64,000 bases of DNA from an uncultured Verrucomicrobiae bacterium (GTDB lineage: Bacteria; Verrucomicrobiota; Verrucomicrobiia; JADLBR01; CALLMV01). This document shows positions 55,339 through 64,000 of the stretch, one piece after another. The translations under genes and the position numbers were made by a program. The DNA lies in assembly GCA_938005615.1 (NCBI GenBank), contig CALLMV010000013.1:1-64000 (forward strand). Reading direction: 5' to 3'. A model generated the notes under the pieces. It worked only from the letters and a program-made list of their open reading frames with translations. It did not search any database and was not told where the DNA came from. Numbering within the stretch: position 1 is the stretch's first letter; every line of letters begins with the position of its first letter.

Positions 55339-56307
55339 ATGAAGAAATACATTTTGCAACGCCTCTTGTTGTTACCTTTGATGCTTTTGGGAATCAGCGT
55401 GATTTCTTTCACTTTGCTCAAGCTTGCACCGGGAGATTATCTTGACTCGCTGAAACTGGCACGCGATGTGAGCCCCGAGTTAATTGAGCGACAAAAACAG
55501 CAGCTCGGACTGGACCGTTCGGCTCCAGAGCAATTTCTGCGCTGGCTTGCTTCGGCCGTGCGTCTGGATTTTGGATATTCATTCACTTATAAAATTCCTG
55601 TTGTTGAACTGATTGCTCAACGCTTGCCGGCCACTTTTCTCTTGGCGCTGTGTGCGACGTTGTTTGCCTGGATGATTGCCATCCCCCTGGGGATTCTTGC
55701 GGCCATCTGGCAGGGTTCATTTTTCGATCGCTTGTCCTCCGCGCTGGCCTTTTTCGCTCTGGCAGTGCCGGAGTTTTTTTTGGCACTGCTTGCGGTCTTC
55801 TTTGCTTCGCAGACGGGTTGGCTTCCCCTAAGTGGCCTGACGAGTATTGATCACGAATTTATGGCGCCCTGGGAGAAAGTTTGGGACGTGACGCGGCACC
55901 TTTTTTTGCCCACATTGGTCCTGGGGATTGGCTCGATTGCCTCTTTGATGCGAATCATGCGCTCCAATTTTCTGGAAACGATGCGAGCGGAATTTGTGAC
56001 TGCGGCGCGGGCCAAAGGGCTGAGTGAAGGCCGTGTCCTTTTGGGCCACACTCTGCGCAACGCCATCAATCCGCTTGTGACGATCTTTGGTTATTCAATC
56101 GCCGGGCTGCTGAGCGGATCGCTCATTGTCGAGATCGTCATGGGCTATCCGGGGATTGGTCTGTTGGTTTACGAAGCTTTTTTTCAAAAAGATATCTACG
56201 TCGTGATGGCAAGCATCCTAATGGCAAGTATTATGCTGGTGCTCGGCAATTTGGTGGGCGACATCGCACTGGCCCTTTCCGATCCCCGCATACGTTTGGA
56301 CAAATGA
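55339..56307 (+). CDS. Peptide ABC transporter permease, OppB family
   Basis: LLLPLMLLGISVISFTLLKLAPGDYL, EFVTAARAKGLSEGRVLLGHTLRNAINPLVTIFG. Confidence 0.95.
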   Translation: MKKYILQRLLLLPLMLLGISVISFTLLKLAPGDYLDSLKLARDVSPELIERQKQQLGLDRSAPEQFLRWLASAVRLDFGYSFTYKIPVVELIAQRLPATFLLALCATLFAWMIAIPLGILAAIWQGSFFDRLSSALAFFALAVPEFFLALLAVFFASQTGWLPLSGLTSIDHEFMAPWEKVWDVTRHLFLPTLVLGIGSIASLMRIMRSNFLETMRAEFVTAARAKGLSEGRVLLGHTLRNAINPLVTIFGYSIAGLLSGSLIVEIVMGYPGIGLLVYEAFFQKDIYVVMASILMASIMLVLGNLVGDIALALSDPRIRLDK

Positions 56308-57392
56308 AAAATACCTCCCCAGAACTTGCTGCCGAGACACGCCGCGTGTGGGCAAAGTTTTTGCGTCAACCAGCGGCACGGATCATTTTTGTAATTTTGT
56401 CGGTGCTTTACTTGGGTGCTTTGTTTGCTCCGTTTCTGGCGCCATATACGGCTGCATCACAACATCTGCCTCACGCCTTTCATCCCCCTACCCCGCTGTT
56501 TATCAGCGGAGGCAAAGTATGCGTACACGAGTATGAGTTAACGGACGTTGCGACCCGCACATTTACTGCGGTGCAGGGGAGTGCAGTGCCAGTGCAACTG
56601 TTTGCCCGCGGCGAGCCATACAAGCTCTTTTTTCTGATACCGTTCGACAGGCACCTGTTTCTCGTGCCGCAAGGGCATCGAATTTACTTGTTTGGTGCAG
56701 ATCACTTCGGGCGCGATGTCTTCAGTAGAATACTGTACGGCTCTCAGGTGTCACTGTCCGTGGGCTTAATAGGGATCGCCATTACGGTGAGTATTGGCCT
56801 GGTGCTGGGCTCATTGGCGGGTTATCTGGGCGGGTGGACGGATCATTTGCTGATGCGGACCACGGAGATTTTGATGTCCATTCCTGGGTTGTACTTGATT
56901 CTGGCACTGCGCGCGGCTTTTAGCGAGAAATTGGACTCCGTGCAAACGTACTTGATGATCGTGGTGATATTTAGCTTGATTGGCTGGACGGGGATGTCGC
57001 GGGTGATCCGTGGCATGTCACTGAGCCTGCGCGAGCGAGATTACGTGACGGCAGCGCGCGCTTTGGGAGTGCCTGGTTGGCGAATCTTGTTACGCCATAT
57101 AATTCCGAACACTTTCAGCTACGTGATAGTTGCAGCCACGCTCAGCGTTCCTGGCTACATCTTGGGAGAGGCGGCCCTCAGTTTCCTGGGTTTGGGCATC
57201 GCCGAGCCCCACGCCAGTTGGGGGTTGATGCTTTCGCAGGCGCAAAGTATTCGTGTGCTGACTAGCTTTTGGTGGATGTTGCTGCCAGGGGTGTTTATCA
57301 TCATTACTGTAATGACGTTTAATTTCCTAGGTGATTGCCTGCGCGACGCTGTGGATCCGCGATTTCAACCCCTCACCTTGCAGAAAAAATGA
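56304..57392 (+). CDS. Peptide ABC transporter permease, OppC family
   Basis: LFGADHFGRDVFSRILYGSQVSLSVG, RDYVTAARALGVPGWRILLRHIIPN, GEAALSFLGLGIAEPHASWG. Confidence 0.95.
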   Translation: MKNTSPELAAETRRVWAKFLRQPAARIIFVILSVLYLGALFAPFLAPYTAASQHLPHAFHPPTPLFISGGKVCVHEYELTDVATRTFTAVQGSAVPVQLFARGEPYKLFFLIPFDRHLFLVPQGHRIYLFGADHFGRDVFSRILYGSQVSLSVGLIGIAITVSIGLVLGSLAGYLGGWTDHLLMRTTEILMSIPGLYLILALRAAFSEKLDSVQTYLMIVVIFSLIGWTGMSRVIRGMSLSLRERDYVTAARALGVPGWRILLRHIIPNTFSYVIVAATLSVPGYILGEAALSFLGLGIAEPHASWGLMLSQAQSIRVLTSFWWMLLPGVFIIITVMTFNFLGDCLRDAVDPRFQPLTLQKK

Positions 57393-58291
57393 CGCCAGAT
57401 AAGCCCTCATCGCAAAACGATGCGACCACACACTATATCTCCGAAATGCAGGATACGTTGATTTCTATTCGGGATTTGCGTATCACCTTTCGCCAGGCTG
57501 GGCGACAGACACGCGCTGTAGACGGCATTTCTCTGGACATCCGGCGCGGGGAGACGCTGGCGTTGGTTGGCGAAAGTGGCAGTGGTAAGTCCGTGACGGC
57601 ATTGGCTCTGACGCGTTTACTGTCTACGCCCCCGGCCCACTATGATTCGGGGCAGATTTTGTTTGAGGATCGGGATGTTTTGAGTCTACCTGTTCGCGAG
57701 TTGCGTGCGCTTCGCGGCTCGGGCATTGCTTATATTTTTCAGGAGCCTGGGGCTGCTCTCAATCCGGTGTTTACGATCGGCTTTCAGATTGGCGAAGCTG
57801 TGCGCCTGCATCAGCCACATATTCGCGATGTGCGCAGTGAGATTGTGCGTTTATTGGATCTTGTGGGAATTCAATATCCGCAAATGCGTATTCACGATTA
57901 TCCACACCAGCTTTCTGGAGGGATGCAGCAGCGCGTGATGATCGCCATGGCGTTGGCTTGCCGACCACAGCTCCTGGTGGCCGACGAGCCCACAACGGCG
58001 CTTGATGTAACAATCCAAAAGCAGGTGATCGATTTGTTACGCCGATTAAAGGACGAATTGAACATGACTACGCTGCTCATTACACATAACTTCGGGATTG
58101 TGCATGGGTTTGCTGACCGTGTAGCGGTGATGTTGCGAGGGCGTATTGTCGAAAGTGGACCGACGTCTGAAGTGCTTCAGCGACCGAGGCATCCTTACAC
58201 GAGGGCATTGATCGATTGTGTGCCGCGCCTAGGTAAAAAACTGCCGCGTCTCATCACAATTGACCACGAGAATCTGGATCTTGCCGAGTAG
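57389..58291 (+). CDS. Peptide ABC transporter ATP-binding protein, OppD family
   Basis: LALVGESGSGKSVTALALTRLL, HQLSGGMQQRVMIAMALACRPQLLVADEPTTALDVTIQ; ATG at 57389 overlaps the upstream stop (ATGA). Confidence 0.96.
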   Translation: MTPDKPSSQNDATTHYISEMQDTLISIRDLRITFRQAGRQTRAVDGISLDIRRGETLALVGESGSGKSVTALALTRLLSTPPAHYDSGQILFEDRDVLSLPVRELRALRGSGIAYIFQEPGAALNPVFTIGFQIGEAVRLHQPHIRDVRSEIVRLLDLVGIQYPQMRIHDYPHQLSGGMQQRVMIAMALACRPQLLVADEPTTALDVTIQKQVIDLLRRLKDELNMTTLLITHNFGIVHGFADRVAVMLRGRIVESGPTSEVLQRPRHPYTRALIDCVPRLGKKLPRLITIDHENLDLAE

Positions 58292-58403
58292 TTTTAGCGT
58301 GTGTATTCTCTATTGCTATCAATGTTTAATTGCAGTGCATGCACATCTTGATAGCAAAATGAATGTTGCAAGAGCTGGAACTTGCTTCTGTTGTGTTTAG
58401 GGG

Positions 58404-59711
58404 TTAGGGGCGGCCGATGCCGGTGTAGTCGTAGCCCATCTCGCGTAGGGAATGGTGGTCGAGGAGATTGCGTCCGTCGAAGATCAGCGGGGCAATCATT
58501 TTGTCTTTGAGTTGTTTCCAAGGCAGGTTGCGGAACTGCTTCCATTCGGTGGCGAGAATCACGGCTTCCACCCGATCAAAGACTTCTTCAGGGTTTGCGC
58601 AGTATGTGATGCGCGGGTCGTGACCGAGTTCAGTTTGGGCTTTTTCCAGGGCCTGAGGGTCAGTGACGCGGAGGGAGGCCCCTTCGGCCAAGAGGCGGCG
58701 GCAAAGCTCAATAGCTACGGAGGAGCGAACGTCGTCGGTGTCGCCTTTGAAGGCGAGGCCCAGGACGCCGAAGGTTTTGTTTTTGAGGACCCAGAGTTTG
58801 TTTTTGATTTTTTGGAGGAAGCGGTCGAGCTGGCCGGCGTTGATTTTTTCCACTTCTTTGAGGAGATGGAAGGGGGTGCCGAGTTCGTCGGCGATGTGGA
58901 TGAAGGCTTTGATATCTTTGGGGAAGCATGAACCGCCATAGCCGAGGCCGGCGTTGAGGAAGGCACGGCCGATGCGTTTGTCGGCGCCCATGCCGTCGGC
59001 GACTTCGTCCACGTTGGCGCCGGAGGCTTCGCAGATGGCGGCTACGGCGTTGATGTAGGAGATTTTGAGGGCGAGGAAGGAGTTAGCGGCGTGTTTGATG
59101 AGTTCGGCGGAGTTAATGTCGGTGATGTAGGTGGGGGCGTGGAAGGGTTCGTAGATGGCCTTCATGAGGTCGGTGGCCCGTTGGGAACGCGAGCCGATGA
59201 CGATGCGGTCGGGCTGCATGAGGTCTGCAATCGCGCAGCCTTCGCGCAGAAATTCGGGGTTGGATACAACGTCGAAGATGCAACCTTCGGCGGAGTAGCG
59301 GTTGATGGTCTCGGTGACTTTTTCGCCTGTTTTAACGGGAACGGTGGATTTGTCCACGATCACGCGGTATTGGCCGGGCTGGAGTTGTTGGGCAATCTCG
59401 CGGGCGACGGCTTCGATGTAGGTGAGGTCCACGGAGCCGTCGGGCTGCGGCGGGGTGGGCACAGCGATAAAAATGACTTCACCGTGGGCAACGCCCTCGG
59501 CAGTGGAATCAGTGAAGGCGAGGCGACCTGCAGCAACGTTGTTTTTTACGAGGTCTTCGAGGCCGGGTTCGAAGATGGGGATTTTGCCGGCTTTGAGTTG
59601 GGCGACTTTGTCTTTGTTGTTGTCTACGCAGAGGACGTTGTGGCCGACTTCGGCGAAGCAGGCACCTGTGACAAGGCCCACATATCCGGTTCCGATAAGT
59701 GTGAGTTTCAT
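58404..59711 (-). CDS. ugd: UDP-glucose 6-dehydrogenase
   Basis: MKLTLIGTGYVGLVTGACFAEVGHNVLCVDNN, NPEFLREGCAI, GYGGSCFPKDIKAF. Confidence 0.96.
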   Translation of the reverse strand: MKLTLIGTGYVGLVTGACFAEVGHNVLCVDNNKDKVAQLKAGKIPIFEPGLEDLVKNNVAAGRLAFTDSTAEGVAHGEVIFIAVPTPPQPDGSVDLTYIEAVAREIAQQLQPGQYRVIVDKSTVPVKTGEKVTETINRYSAEGCIFDVVSNPEFLREGCAIADLMQPDRIVIGSRSQRATDLMKAIYEPFHAPTYITDINSAELIKHAANSFLALKISYINAVAAICEASGANVDEVADGMGADKRIGRAFLNAGLGYGGSCFPKDIKAFIHIADELGTPFHLLKEVEKINAGQLDRFLQKIKNKLWVLKNKTFGVLGLAFKGDTDDVRSSVAIELCRRLLAEGASLRVTDPQALEKAQTELGHDPRITYCANPEEVFDRVEAVILATEWKQFRNLPWKQLKDKMIAPLIFDGRNLLDHHSLREMGYDYTGIGRP

Positions 59712-59776
59712 GAAGGGCGTTTTTAACCGATGTGTTGACGCAGGCACAAGCGGGGAATTTTTTTGCAGCGGAGTGG

Positions 59777-60247
59777 TTAACGCCGGAGATTTTTCATGAG
59801 CCGGGAGACTTCTCGTTGAGCATCCTGGCTTTTGAGGGTCTGGCGTTTATCGCCTTTGGTTTTGCCCTGACCGAGACCGAGGCGGACTTTGACGTGGCCG
59901 TTTTTCCAATACATTTCGAGGGCGACGAGTGTTCGGCCTTTTATTTGGGTTTCTTGGAATAGTTTTGCGATTTCGCGCTTGTGGAGGAGGAGCTGGCGTT
60001 CGCGTCGCGGGGCGTGGTTGTGGATGTTGCCTGCGGAGTAGGGCGCGATGTCGCACTGATGCAGGGTGGCGCGGCCTTTGTCTATGCGGGCAAAGGCGTC
60101 GCGCAGGCTCACACCGTTCTCACGGATGGATTTGACTTCCGTGCCCGTGAGGCGGATGCCCGCTTCGATAGTGTCGAGGATGGTGAAGTGGTGGCGGGCG
60201 GTGGGGTTGGTGGCGATAGCCGCCGGCTGATGGGATTTGCCGGCCAT
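59777..60247 (-). CDS. smpB: SsrA-binding protein
   Basis: ILDTIEAGIRLTGTEVKSIRENGVSLRDAFA, HNHAPRRERQLLLHKREIAKL, VRLGLGQGKTKGDKRQTLKSQDAQREVSRLMK; ORF opens at 60358. Confidence 0.96.
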   Translation of the reverse strand: MAGKSHQPAAIATNPTARHHFTILDTIEAGIRLTGTEVKSIRENGVSLRDAFARIDKGRATLHQCDIAPYSAGNIHNHAPRRERQLLLHKREIAKLFQETQIKGRTLVALEMYWKNGHVKVRLGLGQGKTKGDKRQTLKSQDAQREVSRLMKNLRR

Positions 60248-60260
60248 GGGCGTGGGATTT

Positions 60261-60527
60261 TTATGCGCGGGAGCGGCGGGTGCGTGACTGGCGCTTTTCG
60301 CGCGGCTTGGGTGCGGCTTCGGGTGCCACGACTTCAAAGCTGAGTTTTTCTTCGGCAATTTCTTTCAGTGCGACGTCCATGAACGTCATGCGCGGATCCA
60401 CGGGTACCAGAGGGCGGTAGCCCATGCCGAGCTGTTTTACCCGTTGAGAAACCATGTTGACGAGAATCTCTGAACTTTGGACTTTTTCCAACGCGGATTG
60501 GACGAGTTCGGATTTTTGGATGGGCAT
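60261..60527 (-). CDS. DNA-directed RNA polymerase omega-like (Rpb6 family) protein
   Basis: ILVNMVSQRVKQLGMGYRPLVP...MDVALKEIAEEKLSFE. Confidence 0.78.
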   Translation of the reverse strand: MPIQKSELVQSALEKVQSSEILVNMVSQRVKQLGMGYRPLVPVDPRMTFMDVALKEIAEEKLSFEVVAPEAAPKPREKRQSRTRRSRA

Positions 60528-60600
60528 AAGATCTTAAAATAAACTAATTAGGCGGTTCTTTCAAGATTTTTAATAATTATTTCAGTTTCGTTCACGGTAT

Positions 60601-60637
60601 CTGCGACGTTAGGCTCGGGAATTAATCAGAAAAGAAG
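60601..60637. repeat. 37-nt direct repeat pair 2, copy 1
   Basis: CTGCGACGTTAGGCTCGGGAATTAATCAGAAAAGAAG, identical to 60673-60709. Confidence 0.97.
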
Positions 60638-60672
60638 GAGGGAAACTAGGTGACGAGCCGCCACTCGGAGGG

Positions 60673-60709
60673 CTGCGACGTTAGGCTCGGGAATTAATCA
60701 GAAAAGAAG
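60673..60709. repeat. 37-nt direct repeat pair 2, copy 2
   Basis: Exact copy of 60601-60637; 35-nt insert 60638-60672 between copies. Confidence 0.97.
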
Positions 60710-60749
60710 AGAATCTTGACTCTGTGTCACATTACAATTTGGAACTGTT

Positions 60750-61205
60750 GTGCTAGTATCTGTCATGATTGTGAATGCAATCCGTGAGTGTGTGTTTTTA
60801 GTGGCGATCTCACTGGTGCCCGCCTTTGTGTGGGGTGTGATGTCTCCGAAGAAACCAATCTGGGACCCCGAAGTGCTTCAGGAAGGGGAGATCCGCTTGG
60901 CAGATGTGCTGGCATCCGGCGAGGATGTGCTGTGGTTAGATGCACGGGGAAATAAGGATTTTCTGGCAGGGCATATTCCCGGCGCGATGCAGTTGAATGA
61001 AGATAATTGGGATGAGTTATTTATGGAGTTTTTACAAAGCGGTCGCTGGACTCCTGGCAAACGCATTGTGGTCTACTGCGGTTCATCTGGGTGCCATGCC
61101 AGTCATTCAGTGGCTGAAAAATTGCGGAAAAACGCCGGCATTCCCAATGTGTGGGTGTTGAAGCACGGCTGGGAAGCTTGGAAAAGACATCAGGATGGTA
61201 AGTAA
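60750..61205 (+). CDS. Rhodanese-like domain protein
   Basis: LWLDARGNKDFLAGHIPGAMQLNEDNW, RIVVYCGSSGCHASHSVAEKL. Confidence 0.9.
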   Translation: MLVSVMIVNAIRECVFLVAISLVPAFVWGVMSPKKPIWDPEVLQEGEIRLADVLASGEDVLWLDARGNKDFLAGHIPGAMQLNEDNWDELFMEFLQSGRWTPGKRIVVYCGSSGCHASHSVAEKLRKNAGIPNVWVLKHGWEAWKRHQDGK

Positions 61206-61695
61206 GATGATTGGTAATTTGGGTTCTTATAAAGACAGACCTTGGGCAGTGTCTGAGTTTTTTTTCCGTTTATTTATCGCAGTATTTTTTATCATCGCGG
61301 GTGTCATGAAGGTGCCTGATGCCGCAAAGTTTCAGCAGGATATTTTGAATTATCATCTTGTGCCGCATTTGGTCGCGGGAATTCTTGCGATTTTTTTACC
61401 TTGGTTTGAAATCGTTTGTTCTGCGGCGTTAATTTTTCGGAAATTTTACTTCGGAGCTTTGGCGGCTGTGTCCTTCATGATGACAGTTTTTACAGTGGTT
61501 TTTTTGCAGGCCCAGGCTCGTGGAATCGATATTAACTGTGGCTGCTTTGGTAAGTTATCGGAAGGCTATCCGGCATGGGTGATCATCCTCAGGGATTTTA
61601 TTTTGCTAGCCTCGCTTGCATTTCTGTGGTGGTTGGGCTTAAGAAAATTACCGCAAGAGTTGGCTGCTATTACCAGAGCTGAACAACAAAGGTGA
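61195..61695 (+). CDS. DoxX/MauE-like membrane protein
   Basis: FFRLFIAVFFIIAGVMKVPDAAKFQQDILNYHLVPHLVAGILAIFLPWFEIVCSAALI, GIDINCGCFGKLS. Confidence 0.87.
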   Translation: MVSKMIGNLGSYKDRPWAVSEFFFRLFIAVFFIIAGVMKVPDAAKFQQDILNYHLVPHLVAGILAIFLPWFEIVCSAALIFRKFYFGALAAVSFMMTVFTVVFLQAQARGIDINCGCFGKLSEGYPAWVIILRDFILLASLAFLWWLGLRKLPQELAAITRAEQQR

Positions 61696-61737
61696 GTTTC
61701 TTCTTGCTCAAGACTTTTGCAAAACTAATTTGCGTTT

Positions 61738-62088
61738 GTGTCGAACCCAATGGCTCAAACTCGACGGCTTGATGAAAGCCAGCACATTCAAGCACTCCGC
61801 GACCGCGTGGCTTCCATGCCCGAAAACGAGCTTTATCGCTTCTCCCTTGCTAAGGCTTTGTTCGATTGTGGAAATTTTACAGAGTCCATAAGCAATCTTG
61901 AAGTGGCATTAAAAAAGAAACCTGATTGGATGGCGGCGTGCACTTTGCAAGGAAGAGCTTGGCTAGCACTTGGAGACAAACAGCAAGCACGCGCCTGCTT
62001 TTTTAGAGCGGCAGAACTTGCCGCAAGTCAAGATCATGTAACTGCTAGAGAGGATATTCTCAAACAGATGGAATCACTGGATTCCTAG
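61738..62088 (+). CDS. Small tetratricopeptide repeat protein
   Basis: YRFSLAKALFDCGNFTESISNLEVALKKKPDWMAACTLQGRAWLALGDKQQARACFFRAAEL; GTG start. Confidence 0.8.
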   Translation: MSNPMAQTRRLDESQHIQALRDRVASMPENELYRFSLAKALFDCGNFTESISNLEVALKKKPDWMAACTLQGRAWLALGDKQQARACFFRAAELAASQDHVTAREDILKQMESLDS

Positions 62089-62105
62089 GAAGATTTTTCC
62101 AACGT

Positions 62106-63059
62106 ATGTTGTGGGACGAGCTCTTTTGGCTGATACTTTCGCTTTTTCTCCTCTTTATTGGGGGTGAAGCTTTAGTACAAGGCGCGGCATCTTTGGCGCA
62201 ACGTGCTGGACTAACCGCGTTGATGATTGGATTGACAGTGGTTGCATTTGGAACGAGTTCTCCAGAGTTGGTTGTGAGTGTCAAAGCATCGTTTGCAGGT
62301 CAGGGAGATATTGCTTTGGGCAACGTACTCGGCTCGAACATTTTTAACATCGCCGTGATTCTGGGGCTCACAGCGCTTATTTGTCCAATAGCAGTAAAGT
62401 CACAAATTATAAAATTTGACGCCCCGATCATGATTCTAGTTTCGCTACTTTTCCCCTTGCTGATTATCGGAGGCAAAGTTGAATTTTTCGAAGGAGTATT
62501 TCTCGTGTTAGGTATCATCTTTTACACCGTGCTGAACTATTATTTGGCTAAGCGTACTGCCGTCCAGACAGATGAAAACGTCGAATTTGAAGAGGAAGTG
62601 CCGAAGAAAACACCGAACGTCTTCGTGGATTTGCTGCTCGTCTCTGCTGGGATTAGCGTGCTAATTGTTGGTGCACGAATCCTTGTGGATAATTCAGTGA
62701 TTATAGCTCGTGCCTGGGGTGTGAGCGAAGCGGTGATCGGGATTACGATCGTTGCTGCCGGCACGAGTATGCCTGAACTGGTGACGTGTGTCGTAGCAGC
62801 AATTCGACGCCACCCTGATATTGCGATCGGGAATGTGATCGGATCTAATATTTTTAATATTCTTGCTGTAATGGGCTTTTCTTCTCTCGTTCACCCCATT
62901 CATTCAGACGAAATAGGATTCGTAGACATTGCGGTGATGATCGCAGTAGCGATATTGCTGCTTCCGCTGATGTGGACTGATATGAAACTACGCAGGATTG
63001 AAGGGCTTATCCTGATGACAATCTACGCGGGTTACCTGATCTGGCTTTGGCCCAAGTGA
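62106..63059 (+). CDS. Calcium/sodium antiporter, CaCA family (YrbG-like)
   Basis: GLTVVAFGTSSPELVVSVKASFAGQGDIALGNVLGSNIFNIAVILG and second repeat GITIVAAGTSMPELVTCVVAAIRRHPDIAIGNVIGSNIFNILAVMG. Confidence 0.96.
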   Translation: MLWDELFWLILSLFLLFIGGEALVQGAASLAQRAGLTALMIGLTVVAFGTSSPELVVSVKASFAGQGDIALGNVLGSNIFNIAVILGLTALICPIAVKSQIIKFDAPIMILVSLLFPLLIIGGKVEFFEGVFLVLGIIFYTVLNYYLAKRTAVQTDENVEFEEEVPKKTPNVFVDLLLVSAGISVLIVGARILVDNSVIIARAWGVSEAVIGITIVAAGTSMPELVTCVVAAIRRHPDIAIGNVIGSNIFNILAVMGFSSLVHPIHSDEIGFVDIAVMIAVAILLLPLMWTDMKLRRIEGLILMTIYAGYLIWLWPK

Positions 63060-63115
63060 GGTTTATAAGGGAATTTTGCGTAAATGCAGCGAGTCATGGT
63101 ATAACGTAAAAATTT

Positions 63116-64000
63116 ATGCCGAACAAAACCACGAGCAGAAAATCAGTAAATAAAAGCTTACATAGAAAACATAGCGCCATCATGTTTGATGGATCATCAC
63201 GCGCCGCCTCTAGAGCTATGCTCTACCCTGTGGGTTTCAAGCAGGAGGATTTCCAAAAGTCCATTATCGGAATCGCTTCAACATGGAGTCAAGTCACACC
63301 CTGCAATATGCACATCGACGTACTCGCACGCGAGGCTGCTCAAGGAGCCGATAATGCCGGCGGAAAAAGCCTAATATTTAATACCATCACAATTTCCGAT
63401 GGTATATCAATGGGCACTGAGGGGATGAAATATTCTCTTGTGTCTCGCGAGGTGATCGCAGACTCGATCGAAACAGTGGCAGGCTGTGAAGGCTTCGATG
63501 GTCTGGTCGCCATTGGCGGATGTGATAAAAACATGCCGGGATGTGCCATAGCAATTGCCCGCCTGAATCGTCCTGCCGTGTTCGTCTACGGAGGAACGAT
63601 CCTACCCGGATGCTTGAGCCTGCCTACAGGCGAAAAGAAAAATCTCGACATAGTCTCGGTATTTGAAGGGATTGGGAAAAATGCCGCAGGCGAGTTGAGC
63701 GCAGAGGGACTTAGCGAAATTGAGCGTTGCGCTATCCCTGGTCCAGGCTCCTGCGGCGGAATGTATACGGCCAACACCATGGCTAGCGCCATTGAGGCAC
63801 TCGGATTATCGCTGCCTGGCTCCTCCGCACAGAATGCTGTCTCTGAAGCTAAACGAGAAGACGCTCGCCACGCAGGTGCAGCAGTTATAAACCTGATCAA
63901 ATTGGGAATCACACCCCGAGATATTCTCACACGTAAATCATTTGAGAATGCCATTACTTTGGTCATGGCTTTAGGCGGTTCTACTAACGCAGTTTTACAT
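63116..64000 (+). CDS. ilvD: Dihydroxy-acid dehydratase (truncated by window end)
   Basis: [33 protein letters not shown]-like, [65 protein letters not shown]; absent from the ORF track because no stop lies in the window. Confidence 0.95.
   Translation, partial: MPNKTTSRKSVNKSLHRKHSAIMFDGSSRAASRAMLYPVGFKQEDFQKSIIGIASTWSQVTPCNMHIDVLAREAAQGADNAGGKSLIFNTITISDGISMGTEGMKYSLVSREVIADSIETVAGCEGFDGLVAIGGCDKNMPGCAIAIARLNRPAVFVYGGTILPGCLSLPTGEKKNLDIVSVFEGIGKNAAGELSAEGLSEIERCAIPGPGSCGGMYTANTMASAIEALGLSLPGSSAQNAVSEAKREDARHAGAAVINLIKLGITPRDILTRKSFENAITLVMALGGSTNAVLH

Noticed and set aside
59091-59726. 211-aa + strand ORF antisense to ugd
   Set aside because: Shadow ORF of a codon-biased gene
60601-60709. 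Minimal CRISPR array
   Set aside because: Only two repeat copies, no dyad symmetry in the repeat, no cas genes in the window, and the other locus with the same geometry has a different repeat and is partly within a coding gene

Overview
64 kb chromosomal window, most likely from a Verrucomicrobiota bacterium. This is inferred from a four-gene Verru_Chthon-type pseudopilin cassette plus an autotransporter-type beta-strand repeat protein with a PEP-CTERM tail. Most of the window is housekeeping or metabolic: squalene-hopene cyclase, 23S rRNA m5U methyltransferase, aat, ahcY-metK, HesB/IscA-like, SurA-like, pdxA, argA, ychF, leuA, cysteine desulfurase, dxs, nuoBCD, peptide ABC transporter, ugd, smpB, rpoZ-like, CaCA antiporter and a truncated ilvD. 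RNA genes are one tRNA-Leu(CAG) and one one-piece tmRNA with a readable tag (AQKLLANNQVALAA). The points most worth a second look are: (1) a five-gene operon of four prepilin-like proteins plus a coupled secreted protein, resembling a GspH-I-J-K minor-pseudopilin tip complex; (2) two unrelated loci that each carry an exact 37-nt direct repeat around a 34/35-nt insert, one altering the C-terminus of a lipoprotein gene; (3) an in-frame TAG that separates a beta-strand-repeat passenger from its PEP-CTERM anchor; (4) a pdxA reading frame whose conserved N-terminus has no ATG/GTG/TTG start; (5) an operator-like dyad over the metK start codon. No CRISPR-cas locus, transposase, integrase, phage or rRNA gene was seen. 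All family assignments come from reading motifs by eye; no searches were run.
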